Assembly: GCF_026810445.1 (NCBI RefSeq) | Contig: NZ_CP113949.1 | Location: 4,278,001-4,342,000, forward strand | Length of the DNA stretch: 64,000 bases | Origin: Pseudomonas sp. BSw22131 | Lineage (GTDB): Bacteria > Pseudomonadota > Gammaproteobacteria > Pseudomonadales > Pseudomonadaceae | Direction: 5' to 3' | Shown here: positions 30,794-40,449 of the stretch, in pieces | Position numbering within the stretch: position 1 is the stretch's first letter | Layout of the letters: every line of letters begins with the position of its first letter | The notes under the pieces: generated by a model | What the model saw: only the letters and a program-made list of their open reading frames with translations | Databases searched by the model: none | Told to the model about the DNA's origin: nothing | Made by a program: the position numbers and the translations under genes

Positions 30794-31213
30794 ATGCCTG
30801 AAGAAACAGTTTTAATCCGGACTCTACCGGTCGAGCGCGCTAACAGCGCCTGCGGATACACGCAAGGCGACTGGGAATGCCGCGAGGGCGGATATCTCTG
30901 GTACGCAGGTGATGGCGAAGGTTATGACCCAGAAGACACCAGCGAGATTTGCCCGTGCTGCCGGACCAAGGACTTTTTGGAAGCGGCGAAGGACGAGGCC
31001 GAAGCGTGCAGCAGCTACTCGAATTGCGGCGACAGCGGCACCGGCGTTGATATTTGGGCGTCAGCGGAGAAGGTTGCTTTGCGCGCCAACCCCGTCGCCG
31101 CTGCCCAGGCACTGCAAGAGCTCGGAGTCGTTGCGGCTCTTGAGTCAGATGACAGCCCTGATGGCTACTCCGTCGTTTTGTGTAATACACAGACCGAGGC
31201 TATAGCCGTTTAA
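30794..31213 (+). CDS. Phage zinc-binding-type protein
   Basis: 139 residues, acidic. SACGYTQGDWECREGG (about 18-33) and ICPCCRTKDFLEAAKDE (about 51-67) supply four cysteines in a pattern for a structural zinc site; then a Ser/Cys-rich loop (CSSYSNCGDSGTG) and a helix. Not recognised. GAGGACGAAGTC precedes the ATG. Confidence 0.6.
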   Translation: MPEETVLIRTLPVERANSACGYTQGDWECREGGYLWYAGDGEGYDPEDTSEICPCCRTKDFLEAAKDEAEACSSYSNCGDSGTGVDIWASAEKVALRANPVAAAQALQELGVVAALESDDSPDGYSVVLCNTQTEAIAV

Positions 31214-31315
31214 CGCACCCCATCCAATGCATCCCGCGCCAATCAGCGGACATGCATCGCATACAAGACAATCAACTTTGAATGCCTGCCGGTGTACGGC
31301 GGGCGGGAGATGCTA

Positions 31316-31837
31316 ATGCCCGCGAATTGCGAATACACCATGAAAAACACCGATGCGCTCTGGCTGACACCCATTGCCCAGGCTGATCAGGGCCAGCGGA
31401 TCACACAACTAAGCGAGTACTCCAGGCTCAACGGTGAATTGCGCCTGATCGAACTGTTCGCCCAGTTCATCGGCATGGCCAACGCTGTAGCCGAAAACTG
31501 CTCAGAAATGAGCGACCAAGTTCTGATCGAGGAATGCGGTGTGCACCCGGACAAGTTCACGGGAGTGAACATGCCGAACATGATCGGTGCGCTGCAGGGC
31601 GTTGTGCTGGCCAGCGGTTGCAGCACAACCGGTACATGCCATGGCTGCGCCTATCGGCTCGGATCGATTGCCAACCAATCGCCCATCACCACTGCAGACG
31701 CAGCCTATATGGCTTTCGAGCGCAAAGGCTTCATGTGCCATGCCTACACGGGCGAGGATGGCGAACCCATCAAGTTCTGCGTGGGGCATGCCAAGGCTCA
31801 CAAATCAGAAGCGGCTCAGCCTCTCAACCCCGCATAG
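31316..31837 (+). CDS. Phage protein with Cys-rich centre
   Basis: 173 residues from ATG 31316, with GCGGGAG 6 bases upstream (an earlier ATG at 31292 has no such site). The core has SGCSTTGTCHGCAYRLGS (about 95-112) and FMCHAYTGEDGEPIKFCVGHAK (key Cys/His at about 138-158), a likely metal or Fe-S binding module. Similar proteins are known in Pseudomonas phages without function. It precedes the excisionase-like gene. Confidence 0.6.
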   Translation: MPANCEYTMKNTDALWLTPIAQADQGQRITQLSEYSRLNGELRLIELFAQFIGMANAVAENCSEMSDQVLIEECGVHPDKFTGVNMPNMIGALQGVVLASGCSTTGTCHGCAYRLGSIANQSPITTADAAYMAFERKGFMCHAYTGEDGEPIKFCVGHAKAHKSEAAQPLNPA

Positions 31838-31856
31838 ACCCCAGACGGAGAAAGCC

Positions 31857-32201
31857 ATGGCAAACGCAGAGCAGATACCGGAAGGCTATCAGTTCGATAT
31901 CGTTCCGGAAGAAAAGATGGCAGAGCTCGTTTCCACTACGCGCCGGGCACTGCAAAGCCGGCGGGCGCGCGGCGTCATCCCGCAGGGGGTGTGGAACACG
32001 ATCGATGGGAAGGTTTACTACAGCATCAGGAGATATGAGCAATGGCTCGAAAGCCTTTGGAGTTGCCCGCCGGAGTGGAATTCATCGGCCAGACAATCCG
32101 AATCCGCTTCACATGGAAAGGGCAGCGCCGCTGTGAAACCCTCGGCCTTCCCCAGACGCCCAAGGGCATCAAGGCAGCATCCGATCTACGTTCTAACGTA
32201 A
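31857..32201 (+). CDS. Excisionase-like protein
   Basis: 114 residues; CGGAG lies 6 bases before ATG 31857. Residues about 25-65 (STTRRALQSRRARGVIPQGV, NTIDGKVYYSIRRYEQWLES) show the wing-helix pattern of excisionases that read GVIPxxVW..GKVxYS..xYExWLE. It overlaps the integrase gene by 160 bases in another frame; the last 45 residues lie entirely in the overlap and look incidental, though they are in frame. Excisionase bends attachment-site DNA and directs integrase to excision. Confidence 0.7.
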   Translation: MANAEQIPEGYQFDIVPEEKMAELVSTTRRALQSRRARGVIPQGVWNTIDGKVYYSIRRYEQWLESLWSCPPEWNSSARQSESASHGKGSAAVKPSAFPRRPRASRQHPIYVLT

Positions 32202-33250
32202 TAACTCTCGCCAAACTTGGAGTACTTGATGAAAGTCGGTACTCCGAATTTTTCCCAAACTCCAGTTATTCAACTTCATCTGCCATGCCAACTTTCGGCG
32301 AGTATGCCCAAAGTTGGTTGAATGGCCGAGACATTGTGCTGGGAACCAAGAATAACTATCTGTCGTCTTTGAATAACTATTGGATGCCCATACTCGCAAC
32401 AATCCCAATTGACCAAATCACCTCGACGTTCCTGCGCAAAATTGTTGGCGAGATTCCGTGGGAACGGCCGGCTATTAAGCGTTCGGCACTGCAACGCTTA
32501 AACCCTATCTTTGTAACGGCGATGCTGGATGGTCTTTTGCTGAGAAACCCTTTGTCATCAATCGAGACGCCAGCACCAGGTCGCAAAGATATCGACCCAT
32601 TCAGCGTGGAGGAAGCCAATCGGATTATCGCGAGCATGTATGCGAAGTTGCCCAAATCAATGAAAATATACGCCGCTCTGTCTGAGTTCGCGTTTTTTAC
32701 GGGAATGCGGCCAGGTGAGATTTACGCGCTGCGCTGGGATGACATCGATATGTCAAAACGAACCGCCCATGTGTTCAAGATCGTTGCCGACCAGAAGGTA
32801 GAGTTCAGGACGAAGACCAGGTATGACCGGCATGTCATGTTAAACAGTCGGGCAATGAATGCTTTGGCCGAAGCCAGGAAGGTGGCGGACCTCCGAGCAA
32901 CACAGTTCCGGCGTAAGGTGCCCAATTCACCCTATGTTTTCCCGCCATCGAGGACAACGGAGTTCATTCAAGATACGACCGTTACCGCCAAACACTTCGA
33001 TGCGGCAGTGGATGCATTGGCTATCCGGCCCCGACCGCAATACAATTGCCGTCACACCTATGCGACCATGTGCCTGATGGCAAACATGAACCCTGCGTTC
33101 ATCGCCAGCCAACTTGGGCACAGTGTCCGAATGCTGCTTTCAACGTACGCCCGCTGGATCAACTCCAAGGATGACTGGAGTGAAGTCGACAAGCTTGAGG
33201 GCGTGTTGGTTGGTACAAATTCGGTACAAGATCAGCAAACCATTACCTAA
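32042..33250 (+). CDS. int: Prophage integrase (tyrosine recombinase)
   Basis: 402 residues. The N-terminal Arm-type domain (about 1-70) is of the DUF3596 kind (FIGQTIRIRFTWKGQRRCETL). Catalytic residues: Arg223 (GMRPGE), Lys258 (RTKTRY), Tyr334 and Arg337 (QYNCRHT, with Tyr in the usual His position), His360 (QLGHSV) and nucleophile Tyr369 (STYARW). It lies at the right end of the element next to the excisionase-like gene, as expected for the phage integrase. Confidence 0.95.
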   Translation: MARKPLELPAGVEFIGQTIRIRFTWKGQRRCETLGLPQTPKGIKAASDLRSNVITLAKLGVLDESRYSEFFPNSSYSTSSAMPTFGEYAQSWLNGRDIVLGTKNNYLSSLNNYWMPILATIPIDQITSTFLRKIVGEIPWERPAIKRSALQRLNPIFVTAMLDGLLLRNPLSSIETPAPGRKDIDPFSVEEANRIIASMYAKLPKSMKIYAALSEFAFFTGMRPGEIYALRWDDIDMSKRTAHVFKIVADQKVEFRTKTRYDRHVMLNSRAMNALAEARKVADLRATQFRRKVPNSPYVFPPSRTTEFIQDTTVTAKHFDAAVDALAIRPRPQYNCRHTYATMCLMANMNPAFIASQLGHSVRMLLSTYARWINSKDDWSEVDKLEGVLVGTNSVQDQQTIT

Positions 33251-33281
33251 AACGCCCGTGCCGTAAGGCGCTTAGGCAATA

Positions 33282-33308
33282 GCCGGGAATTGCGACATAA
33301 TTCCCGGC
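33282..33308. terminator. Inverted repeat at the prophage/host junction
   Basis: GCCGGGAATT-GCGACAT-AATTCCCGGC, a perfect 10-base stem, followed by GATTTTATT on the plus strand. It can terminate the integrase transcript; it is also a possible part of the attachment site, since host sequence starts about here. Confidence 0.65.
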
Positions 33309-33331
33309 GATTTTATTCCGGAGTGACCCTG

Positions 33332-33535
33332 ATGAACCAGCAAGCCCACGTGCACGGCCCTGATTGTGACCACGATCACGCGCATGACCATCACCACGAT
33401 CACGGTCATGTCCACGGCCCGCACTGCAACCACGAACCTCAAGAGCCTGTTCGCAACGCTTTGAAAGACGTTGGTCGCAACGACCCGTGCCCTTGCGGCA
33501 GCGACAAAAAATTCAAGAAATGCCACGGCGCCTGA
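33332..33535 (+). CDS. His-rich SEC-C motif protein
   Basis: 67 residues from ATG 33332 (GGAGT 7 bases upstream). The N-terminal half has a run of HxHD-type repeats ([18 protein letters not shown]), and the C-terminus is a complete SEC-C metal-binding motif ([19 protein letters not shown]). Short SEC-C proteins of this make-up are frequent in Pseudomonas; zinc or nickel handling is likely. It is the first host gene after the prophage. Confidence 0.8.
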   Translation: MNQQAHVHGPDCDHDHAHDHHHDHGHVHGPHCNHEPQEPVRNALKDVGRNDPCPCGSDKKFKKCHGA

Positions 33536-33555
33536 TCGCTGAGCCGCAATACCGG

Positions 33556-33587
33556 GCTGCACAGCGTCTTCACAGACGCTGTGCAGC
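33556..33587. repeat. Perfect 13-base inverted repeat
   Basis: GCTGCACAGCGTC-TTCACA-GACGCTGTGCAGC after the SEC-C gene. There is no T run, so if it terminates it must be Rho- or structure-dependent. No gene is seen from 33588 to 33741. Confidence 0.6.
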
Positions 33588-33741
33588 GCAGCCCTCACAG
33601 GCTCGGCCACCCCCACTCTTGGCGGCCGACTACCCTCCCCCTGAAATTTCCCGAAATAAACTCTTGCGCCCTGCTTGCGTGCTGCCTGCCCGCTCTCTAA
33701 CGTAGCGCCTTTCGTACGCCTACCCCCGCAGGAGCTTCAAC

Positions 33742-36225
33742 ATGGCCTCGCCAGCCCTTTCATTCGTTAAAAACCGGTTCGGTGTTGCCGCTGCCATGAC
33801 GGGGCTTTTGAGCCTTGCGGGTTGTCAGTTGAACGGCGGTGACAGCAGTACGCTGCCGCCTGCCAGCGGTGTGTTTGCCATCAAAGGCCTCGCGCAGAAC
33901 GTCTCCGTGCGTCGTAATAATCAGGGCATGCCGCTGATTGAGAGCAACACGTTCCACGATGCGCTGTTCACCCTTGGCTACGTGCATGCCACCGATCGCA
34001 TCAGCCAAATGGTGCAGATGCGCTTGCTGGCGCAAGGGCGCCTGTCGGAAATCGCAGGCCCCGGGGCGCTCGATCTCGACCGCATGATGCGCGCCGCCAA
34101 CCTCAAGCAGAGCGCCGGTGAGCTCTATGCTGCGTCGTCGCCACGTCTGAAGCGCTTTTTTGAAGTGTATGCGCGTGGGGTCAACGCCTACCTGTTCCGC
34201 TATCGCGACAAACTGCCCGCTGACCTTAGCGACGCAGGCTACAAACCCGAATACTGGAAGCCAGAAGACTCAGCATTGATCTTCAGCCTGCTGAACTTCA
34301 GCCTGTCGGTGAATCTGCAAGAAGAGATCTCCTCGCTGGTGCTGGCGCAAAAAGTCGGCGCCGACAAGCTCGCATGGCTGCTGCCAACGTATCCCGACGA
34401 AGAATTGCCTTTTGCAGAGGCCGACAAACTCAAGGGCTTGAACCTGGGTACGCAGTTGCCTGGCCTGAGTGACCTGGACAAGGCCTCGCTGCAACTGTCG
34501 GACCTCAATCTGCTGGGCGTCGCGGCATCCAACAACTGGGCGATTGCGCCACAACGCGCGCGTGCAGGCAAAAGCATGCTGGCCACTGACAGTCAGTTGC
34601 CAACTACGCTGCCGTCGATGTGGAATTTCGTGCAGATACGTGCGCCTAAATACCAGGCCGCAGGCGTCACTGTGGCGGGTCTGCCCTTGGTGCTGTCGGG
34701 CTTCAACGGGACGCTGGCCTGGGGCATGGGGCCGGTACTGGGTGACAACCAGGACCTGTTTCTGGAGAAGATCAAACGCGAAAACAATCGCCTGATGTAC
34801 ATGGCCGACGGCAAGTGGCTGGCCGCGTCCGCCCACGAAGAAACCTACTTCGTCAAAGGCCAGCGTCCTGTGCGGGAAGCGGCTTACGCCACCCGTCACG
34901 GCGCATTGCTTAACGGCAGCTCAGCCCAGCTCAACAGCGGACTGGGACTGGCGCTGCAAACACCGGACGCCAAAGACGACAAATCTCTGGATGCCCTGTT
35001 TGACCTGACCCGCGCGCAGACTGTCGAGCGGGCTTTCGACACGACCCGCGAGATCCGCGCAATTACGCTGAACATGGTTTTCGCCGACGCCTCCAACGTG
35101 GGTTGGCAGGTAACCGGCAAATACCCGAATCGTCGTGAAGGACTGGGCTTGATGCCGTCGCCGGGTTGGGACAGCCGTTTCGACTGGGACGGGTTCGCCG
35201 ACTCCATGCTTCACCCGTACGACCAGGATCCGCAGTCCGGCTGGATCGGCAACGCCAACAACCGCACGATCCCCAAAGGGTACGGCATGCAACTGTCCAA
35301 CTCCTGGGATTACCCGGAGCGCGCCGAACGCATCGCCGAGTTGGCCAACAGCGGCAAGCAGGACACCCGTAGCACCATCGCCATGCAGTACGACCAGACC
35401 ACGACCTTCGCGGCCAAGCTCAAAAAGATGTTCGAGGCGCCGGGCATGTCTCAACCATTGAAACAGGCGATCGACGCACTGCCGGCACCTGAGCGCGACA
35501 AGGCCCGTGAGGCCTACACGCGTCTGATGGCGTTCGACGGCAAACTCGCACTGACTTCAGCTGACGCGGCGATCTATGAGCTGTTCCTTCAGGAAAGCGC
35601 CAAGCAGATTTTCCTCGATGAGCTTGGCCCTGAAAGCAGCCCGGCCTGGAAAGCACTGGTGCAGAACGCGGACTTGTCCTATTCAGCCCAAGCCGATCAC
35701 CTGCTGGGGCGCGACGACAGTCCGTATTGGGATGACGTGAAAACCCCGCAGAAGGAAGATAAACCCACCATTCTGGCGCGCAGTCTGGCGGCAGCGATCA
35801 CCTCGGGCGACAGCCTGCTTGGCGGCGATCACAAGGCGTGGCAGTGGGGCAAACTGCACCATTACGGCTGGACCAGCCAAAGCGCCCAACTGACGGCAGC
35901 GCTGGGCGGCACTAAACCGAACCTGTTCAAAGGGCCCGTTGCAGCGGGTGGCGATCACACCACGCTCAATGCTTCGGGGTATCGCTGGGGGCAGGATTTC
36001 GATGCCGTGCAAGCTTCCAGCCTGCGCATCATCGTGGACTTCTCGCAACAGGAGCCCATGATAGGCCAGAACGGCGCAGGCCAATCAGGTAACCCGGCGA
36101 GCCCTCATTACGCAGACGGCATCGAGCCGTGGTTGAAAGGCCAATACCTTTCCATCCCGATGAAGCCGGAGAACTTCGAGAAGGCCTACGGCAAGGCGCG
36201 TTTGACGTTGACGCCAGGGAAGTAG
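33742..36225 (+). CDS. quiP: Acyl-homoserine-lactone acylase QuiP-type
   Basis: 827 residues, an Ntn-hydrolase precursor of the penicillin-acylase family. A lipoprotein signal ends at Cys28 (LAGC). After an alpha chain with [31 protein letters not shown] (key: the GYVHA-DR motif near 73-82), the predicted nucleophile is Ser263 in [12 protein letters not shown], the autoprocessing site. The N-terminal MASPA and LAQNVSxRRN stretches match QuiP as I remember it. It cleaves the acyl side chain of long-chain AHLs, so it degrades quorum signals. AGGAG 8 bases before ATG. Alone in its unit. Confidence 0.85.
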   Translation: MASPALSFVKNRFGVAAAMTGLLSLAGCQLNGGDSSTLPPASGVFAIKGLAQNVSVRRNNQGMPLIESNTFHDALFTLGYVHATDRISQMVQMRLLAQGRLSEIAGPGALDLDRMMRAANLKQSAGELYAASSPRLKRFFEVYARGVNAYLFRYRDKLPADLSDAGYKPEYWKPEDSALIFSLLNFSLSVNLQEEISSLVLAQKVGADKLAWLLPTYPDEELPFAEADKLKGLNLGTQLPGLSDLDKASLQLSDLNLLGVAASNNWAIAPQRARAGKSMLATDSQLPTTLPSMWNFVQIRAPKYQAAGVTVAGLPLVLSGFNGTLAWGMGPVLGDNQDLFLEKIKRENNRLMYMADGKWLAASAHEETYFVKGQRPVREAAYATRHGALLNGSSAQLNSGLGLALQTPDAKDDKSLDALFDLTRAQTVERAFDTTREIRAITLNMVFADASNVGWQVTGKYPNRREGLGLMPSPGWDSRFDWDGFADSMLHPYDQDPQSGWIGNANNRTIPKGYGMQLSNSWDYPERAERIAELANSGKQDTRSTIAMQYDQTTTFAAKLKKMFEAPGMSQPLKQAIDALPAPERDKAREAYTRLMAFDGKLALTSADAAIYELFLQESAKQIFLDELGPESSPAWKALVQNADLSYSAQADHLLGRDDSPYWDDVKTPQKEDKPTILARSLAAAITSGDSLLGGDHKAWQWGKLHHYGWTSQSAQLTAALGGTKPNLFKGPVAAGGDHTTLNASGYRWGQDFDAVQASSLRIIVDFSQQEPMIGQNGAGQSGNPASPHYADGIEPWLKGQYLSIPMKPENFEKAYGKARLTLTPGK

Positions 36226-36260
36226 AAACCATCGATGATCGTGCCCGCGCGCATCGACTG

Positions 36261-36399
36261 CTGTAAGAGCGCGCTTGCCCGCGATGAGGGTGTGTCAGAA
36301 ACGCCAATGGTGACTGACTCGATGCCTTCGCGGGCAAGCGCGCGCCTACAAGTGCGATCTGTTCAGGCATGCGCCTCGCGAGCAAGCTCACTCCCACAG
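36261..36399. repeat. REP elements (three)
   Basis: TGTAAGAGCGCGCTTGCCCG at 36262 on the plus strand and an inverted copy (CGGGCAAGCGCGCGCCTACA) at 36331 make a REPIN-like pair; a third (CGCGAGCAAGCTCACTCCCA, inverted and diverged) is at 36377. They fill the gap between quiP and the exonuclease gene. Confidence 0.85.
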
Positions 36400-36478
36400 C
36401 ATTATCAATAGCTGAAAATGGGAACGATCATCGGCCCTCCCCGCTCATAACTGACAAGCCCCTCCACTTGGTCACTCC

Positions 36479-37513
36479 ATGGATCTTGTCATCGCCCGTC
36501 CCGAAGGTTTGTATTGTCCACCCGGAGATTTTTATATCGATCCATGGCGGCCGGTTGAACGGGCAGTGATCACTCACGGCCATGGCGATCATGCCCACAC
36601 CGGCAACAAACACTACCTGGCCGCTGCACCCGGCGAAGGCATTCTGCGCTCCCGGCTGGGCCAGGACATCAACCTGCAAACCCTCGAATACGCGGAAAGC
36701 ATCACCCATCACGGCGTCAAACTCAGCTTTCATCCCGCTGGTCATGTGCTGGGCTCAGCCCAGGTACGTCTGGAATACGAAGGTGAAGTCTGGGTCGCAT
36801 CGGGCGATTACAAAGTCGAACCCGACGGCACCTGCGCGCCTTTTGAACCGGTGCGCTGCCACACATTCATCACCGAATCGACCTTTGGCCTGCCGATCTA
36901 CCGCTGGCAGCCGCAGTCTGAAATCTTTGCGGGCATCAATGAGTGGTGGCGCGAAAATGCCGCTGTTGGCAAGGCCAGCGTTCTGTTCGCCTATTCGTTC
37001 GGCAAAGCCCAACGCATCCTGCACGGAATCGACCCCAGCATCGGTCCGATCCTTGTTCACGGCGCGGTCGAGCCGTTGAATCGCGTTTACCGCGCAGCCG
37101 GTGTGCGCATCCCGGAAACCCAGTACGCGGGCGACTTCAAAAAAACCGACCCGGCCCTGCGCCAAGCCTTGATCATCGCGCCGCCGTCAGCCGGTGGCAG
37201 CACCTGGATGCGCCGCTTCGGTGAGTTCAGCGACGGTTTTGCCAGCGGCTGGATGATGCTGCGCGGCCCTAGACGTCGACGCGGCGTGGATCGCGGTTTT
37301 GTGCTGTCTGATCACGCCGACTGGCCAGGATTGCTCTGGGCGATTGAGAACACCGGCGCCGAGCGCGTAATGGTCACGCACGGCTCAGTGGCGATTCTGG
37401 TGCGTTACCTGCGCGAGCAGGGTCTGGATGCGCAAGGCTTCGCCACCGAATACGGCGCCGAGGAAGACGAGGCGCCGGCCCCGGCTGAAACCGCCAGTGA
37501 GGAGACGGCATGA
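36479..37513 (+). CDS. Ligase-associated DNA exonuclease (metallo-beta-lactamase/beta-CASP)
   Basis: 344 residues. Metal motif HGHGDHAH (about 34-41), HPAGHVLGSAQV (about 80-91), a GDYK segment, and SDHADWPGL near the end, with a beta-CASP-like insert between. This nuclease is found with the ATP-dependent ligase, Lhr helicase and PdeM in bacteria that carry this repair set. It overlaps the ligase gene by 4 bases (ATGA). The C-terminus is acidic. Confidence 0.92.
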   Translation: MDLVIARPEGLYCPPGDFYIDPWRPVERAVITHGHGDHAHTGNKHYLAAAPGEGILRSRLGQDINLQTLEYAESITHHGVKLSFHPAGHVLGSAQVRLEYEGEVWVASGDYKVEPDGTCAPFEPVRCHTFITESTFGLPIYRWQPQSEIFAGINEWWRENAAVGKASVLFAYSFGKAQRILHGIDPSIGPILVHGAVEPLNRVYRAAGVRIPETQYAGDFKKTDPALRQALIIAPPSAGGSTWMRRFGEFSDGFASGWMMLRGPRRRRGVDRGFVLSDHADWPGLLWAIENTGAERVMVTHGSVAILVRYLREQGLDAQGFATEYGAEEDEAPAPAETASEETA

Positions 37514-39225
37514 GAGCATTCGCCGAGCTTTATTCGGCCCTCGACGCCACCACATCCAGCAATGCAAAACTGGCCGCCATGCAGCAATACTTTGCCGCCG
37601 CAGCGCCAGAAGATGCAGCGTGGGCGGTGTACTTCCTGTCCGGCGGGCGGCCGCGCCAACTGGTGCCGACCCGCATGCTGAGGGAACAGGCGATCCTCTT
37701 GTCAGGGCTGCCCGAATGGCTGTTTGAAGAAAGCTACCAGGCAGTTGGCGATATCGCCGAGACGCTGTCACTGCTGCTGCCCCAGGCTGACCACAAGTCG
37801 GACGAAGGCCTGGCGTCGTGGATAGAGGACAAACTCTTGCCGTTGCGCGGCCTGCCGCCTGAGGAATTGATGACGCGCCTGCCGACGTTCTGGGCGCAAC
37901 TGGACCGACTGAGCCTGATGGTGTGCCTAAAATTGATCACCGGCAGTTTTCGGGTCGGCGTGTCAAAACTGCTGGTCACGCGAGCCCTTGCAGCGCTGGC
38001 AGAGATCGACAGCAAGCGCGTGGCGCAGCGCCTGGTGGGGTACACCGATTTGTCCCATCGGCCGAGCGCCGAGGGTTATCTGAAACTGATCGCCCCAGAG
38101 TCCGAGGACGAACACGCGCAGCGCGGCGGTCAGCCTTATCCCTTCTTCCTCGCCCATGCCTTGCAGCAACCGGTCGATCAATTCGAGACCTTGCTGGGGC
38201 CGGCCGAAAACTGGCAAGTGGAATGGAAATGGGACGGCATACGCGCGCAAATCGTCAAGCGAGAGGGCCGTTTGTGGATATGGTCCAGAGGCGAAGAACT
38301 GGTCACCGAGCGCTTCCCTGAACTCCACAGCCTGACTGCGTCCCTGCCGGACGGCACGGTCATCGACGGCGAAATCGTGGTGTGGAAAGCGCCCGACCTG
38401 AGTTCGGAAAAGGGCGAGGGATTCTCTCTGGAGACGCCAGCGCCCGGAGTACCCGACGGGGCCTCTCCGTCTGTGCAGCCGTTTGCGCTGCTGCAACAGC
38501 GCATCGGACGCAAGACGCTGGGCAAGAAAATTCTCGAAGACGTTCCGGTGGTCATCCTCGCGTACGACTTGCTGGAGTGGGAAGGCCACGACTGGCGCAG
38601 CCGTCCACAACATGAGCGGCGCGCGCAGCTGGAGACGTTGATTCAAGACTGCGAAAGCCCGGTCTTGCTGCCCTCCCCCGTGCTGACCGGCAAAGACTGG
38701 CTCGATCTGGGCAAGCAACGCGAGGCATCCCGCAGCCTGGGCGTTGAAGGGATGATGCTCAAAGCACGTGATTCGATGTACGGCGTGGGCCGAACCAAGG
38801 ACATGGGCGTCTGGTGGAAGTGGAAGGTCGATCCGTTCAGCGTCGATGCGGTGCTGATTTACGCGCAACGCGGCCACGGTCGGCGCGCCAGCCTGTACAG
38901 CGATTACACGTTCGCCGTGTGGGATGGCCCCGAAGACGCCGGCGAACGCACGCTTGTGCCCTTCGCCAAAGCGTATTCGGGGCTGACCGATGAGGAAATG
39001 CGCAAAGTCGATGCGATCATCCGCAAGACCACGCTGGAGAAGTTCGGCCCTGTGCGAAGCGTGACGCCAACATTAGTGTTTGAGCTGGGGTTTGAGGGCA
39101 TAGCGTTGTCAAAACGCCATAAAAGCGGGATCGCCGTGAGGTTTCCAAGAATGCTTCGGTGGCGGCTGGACAAGCCTGTTGCTGAGGCAGACAGCCTGGC
39201 AACGCTGCAGGACCTGCTCGGCTGA
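37510..39225 (+). CDS. ATP-dependent DNA ligase (LigC-type cluster ligase)
   Basis: 571 residues. N-terminal DNA-binding part (about 1-210), then adenylation motif KWDGIRAQ (catalytic Lys about 243), motif IV EGMMLKA, motif V KWKVDPFS (about 440), and a C-terminal OB-fold (about 445-565). It seals nicks using ATP; the host also needs NAD-dependent LigA, so this is an accessory repair enzyme. Translationally coupled to the exonuclease upstream. The partner helicase and phosphoesterase are 4.7 kb downstream. Confidence 0.93.
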   Translation: MRAFAELYSALDATTSSNAKLAAMQQYFAAAAPEDAAWAVYFLSGGRPRQLVPTRMLREQAILLSGLPEWLFEESYQAVGDIAETLSLLLPQADHKSDEGLASWIEDKLLPLRGLPPEELMTRLPTFWAQLDRLSLMVCLKLITGSFRVGVSKLLVTRALAALAEIDSKRVAQRLVGYTDLSHRPSAEGYLKLIAPESEDEHAQRGGQPYPFFLAHALQQPVDQFETLLGPAENWQVEWKWDGIRAQIVKREGRLWIWSRGEELVTERFPELHSLTASLPDGTVIDGEIVVWKAPDLSSEKGEGFSLETPAPGVPDGASPSVQPFALLQQRIGRKTLGKKILEDVPVVILAYDLLEWEGHDWRSRPQHERRAQLETLIQDCESPVLLPSPVLTGKDWLDLGKQREASRSLGVEGMMLKARDSMYGVGRTKDMGVWWKWKVDPFSVDAVLIYAQRGHGRRASLYSDYTFAVWDGPEDAGERTLVPFAKAYSGLTDEEMRKVDAIIRKTTLEKFGPVRSVTPTLVFELGFEGIALSKRHKSGIAVRFPRMLRWRLDKPVAEADSLATLQDLLG

Positions 39226-39584
39226 GCACTATTTTGGTGCGCTCATATCGCCGCGCACCAGTTTGGCCGGGGTAAGAGCGCGCTTGCCCGCGAACGCGTC
39301 TTCCCTGTCACCCTCCCCCTTGATGGCCCACCGCAATCGTGGTCAAGCGCGCTCCTACAAATTGATAAAGCGAAATACCCTCATCCCCGCTACTCTCCCA
39401 CACGCCCGCCATCGACAAAAAACAGCGAAAGATGGCGCTAAGTCATCATTGCGACAACTGCGTACATTTAAAACGCACGTTCGTATCTTTGGTTCGGAAA
39501 TTGCTGTCTATTTGCGGTCTGGCACTCGCCGGTAGCAAGCCTTCGCGTGTTCCCAACGCTCAATTTGGTTTTAAGGACTGAACG
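39226..39584. repeat. REPIN-like pair in the gap before the transporter operon
   Basis: A REP copy at 39272-39294 (GTAAGAGCGCGCTTGCCCG) and an inverted copy at 39342-39360 (AAGCGCGCTCCTACAA) flank about 45 bases. The rest of the gap to 39584 holds no gene; it should contain the promoter of the transporter operon, but no unambiguous -35/-10 pair was picked. Confidence 0.8.
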
Positions 39585-40367
39585 ATGAAAAAAGCATGGC
39601 TGACCCTTTCTGCACTCGCCATCTGTCTGGCCGCTGGTAATGCAATGGCCAAGGAATACAAGGAGCTGCGTTTTGGCGTCGATCCTTCGTACGCACCTTT
39701 TGAATCGAAAGCCGCTGACGGCAGCCTCGTCGGTTTCGACATCGATCTGGGCAACGCGATCTGTGCAGAACTGAAGGTCAAGTGCAAGTGGGTCGAAAGC
39801 GATTTCGACGGCATGATTCCGGGCCTCAAAGCTAACAAGTTCGACGGCGTCATCTCGTCCATGACCGTTACCGATGCACGTTCGAAGGTCATCGACTTCT
39901 CGTCAGAGCTGTTCTCCGGCCCGACATCGCTGGTCTTCAAGAAAGGCGCGGGCTTCACCGAAGACCCTGCCACGCTGAAAGGCAAAACCGTCGGTTACGA
40001 GCAAGGCACCATTCAGGAAGCCTACGCCAAAGCCGTGCTGGACAAGGCAGGCGTAAAAACCCAGGCCTACGCCAACCAGGACCAGGTTTATGCTGACTTG
40101 GTGTCGGGCCGTCTGGACGCCTCCGTTCAGGACATGCTGCAAGCCGAACTGGGCTTTTTGAAGTCGCCACAAGGCGCGGGCTACGAAGTCAGCAAGCCTA
40201 TCGACAGCCCGTTGCTGCCAGCCAAAACCGCTATCGGTATCTCCAAAGGTAACAAAGAGCTGAAAGCACTTTTGGATAAAGGTATCAAAGCGTTACACGA
40301 CGACGGCAAATACGCCGAGATCCAGAAGAAGCACTTCGGCGATCTGAATCTGTACAGCGGTAAGTAA
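39585..40367 (+). CDS. aotJ: Basic amino acid ABC transporter, substrate-binding protein
   Basis: 260 residues with a signal peptide (MKKAWLTLSALAICLAAGNA, cleavage after AMA). The family pattern KELRFGVDPSYAPFESKAADGSLVGFDIDLGNAICAEL (key: YAPFE, GFDIDLG), MIPGLKANKFDGVISSM and AYANQDQVYADLVSGRLDA is that of lysine/arginine/ornithine and histidine binding proteins. It captures the amino acid in the periplasm. Followed by a strong hairpin before the permease genes. The precise ligand (arginine/ornithine as in aotJ, or another) is not proven. Confidence 0.88.
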   Translation: MKKAWLTLSALAICLAAGNAMAKEYKELRFGVDPSYAPFESKAADGSLVGFDIDLGNAICAELKVKCKWVESDFDGMIPGLKANKFDGVISSMTVTDARSKVIDFSSELFSGPTSLVFKKGAGFTEDPATLKGKTVGYEQGTIQEAYAKAVLDKAGVKTQAYANQDQVYADLVSGRLDASVQDMLQAELGFLKSPQGAGYEVSKPIDSPLLPAKTAIGISKGNKELKALLDKGIKALHDDGKYAEIQKKHFGDLNLYSGK

Positions 40368-40376
40368 GAACACAAA

Positions 40377-40431
40377 CGCCCGTCGATTTCAGCGATCATC
40401 CATCCCGCGCTGAGATCGGCGGGCGTTTTAT
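40377..40431 (+). terminator. Hairpin between binding protein and permease genes
   Basis: AACGCCCGTCGATTTCAGCG pairs with CGCTGAGATCGGCGGGCGTT across a 13-base loop, followed by TTATT. It can terminate most transcripts or protect the upstream message, so the binding protein would exceed the permease, as is usual. Confidence 0.8.
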
Positions 40432-40449
40432 TGACTGCAAAGGTTCCAC

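Larger units (their letters stand above)
1..33308. mobile_element. Lambda-like prophage (partial, left end outside window)
   Basis: Continuous phage gene content runs from the tape measure gene at the left window edge to an integrase ending at 33250. The order (int/xis, early-left genes, cI, cro, O, P, nucleases, lysis, cos, Nu1-A-W-B-C-D-E-FII-U-V-G-GT-H) is that of lambda, read right to left. The first clear host gene is the SEC-C protein at 33332, so the right attachment site should lie between about 33250 and 33331. No tRNA is visible at that junction. Minor tail, tail fibre and probably endolysin genes must lie to the left of the window. All structural genes seen are intact, so the element could be functional. 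Confidence 0.95.

Noticed and set aside
33250..33331. tRNA gene as the integration target
   Set aside because: No tRNA sequence is visible at the integrase-side boundary; the left end is outside the window, so the attachment site cannot be named.
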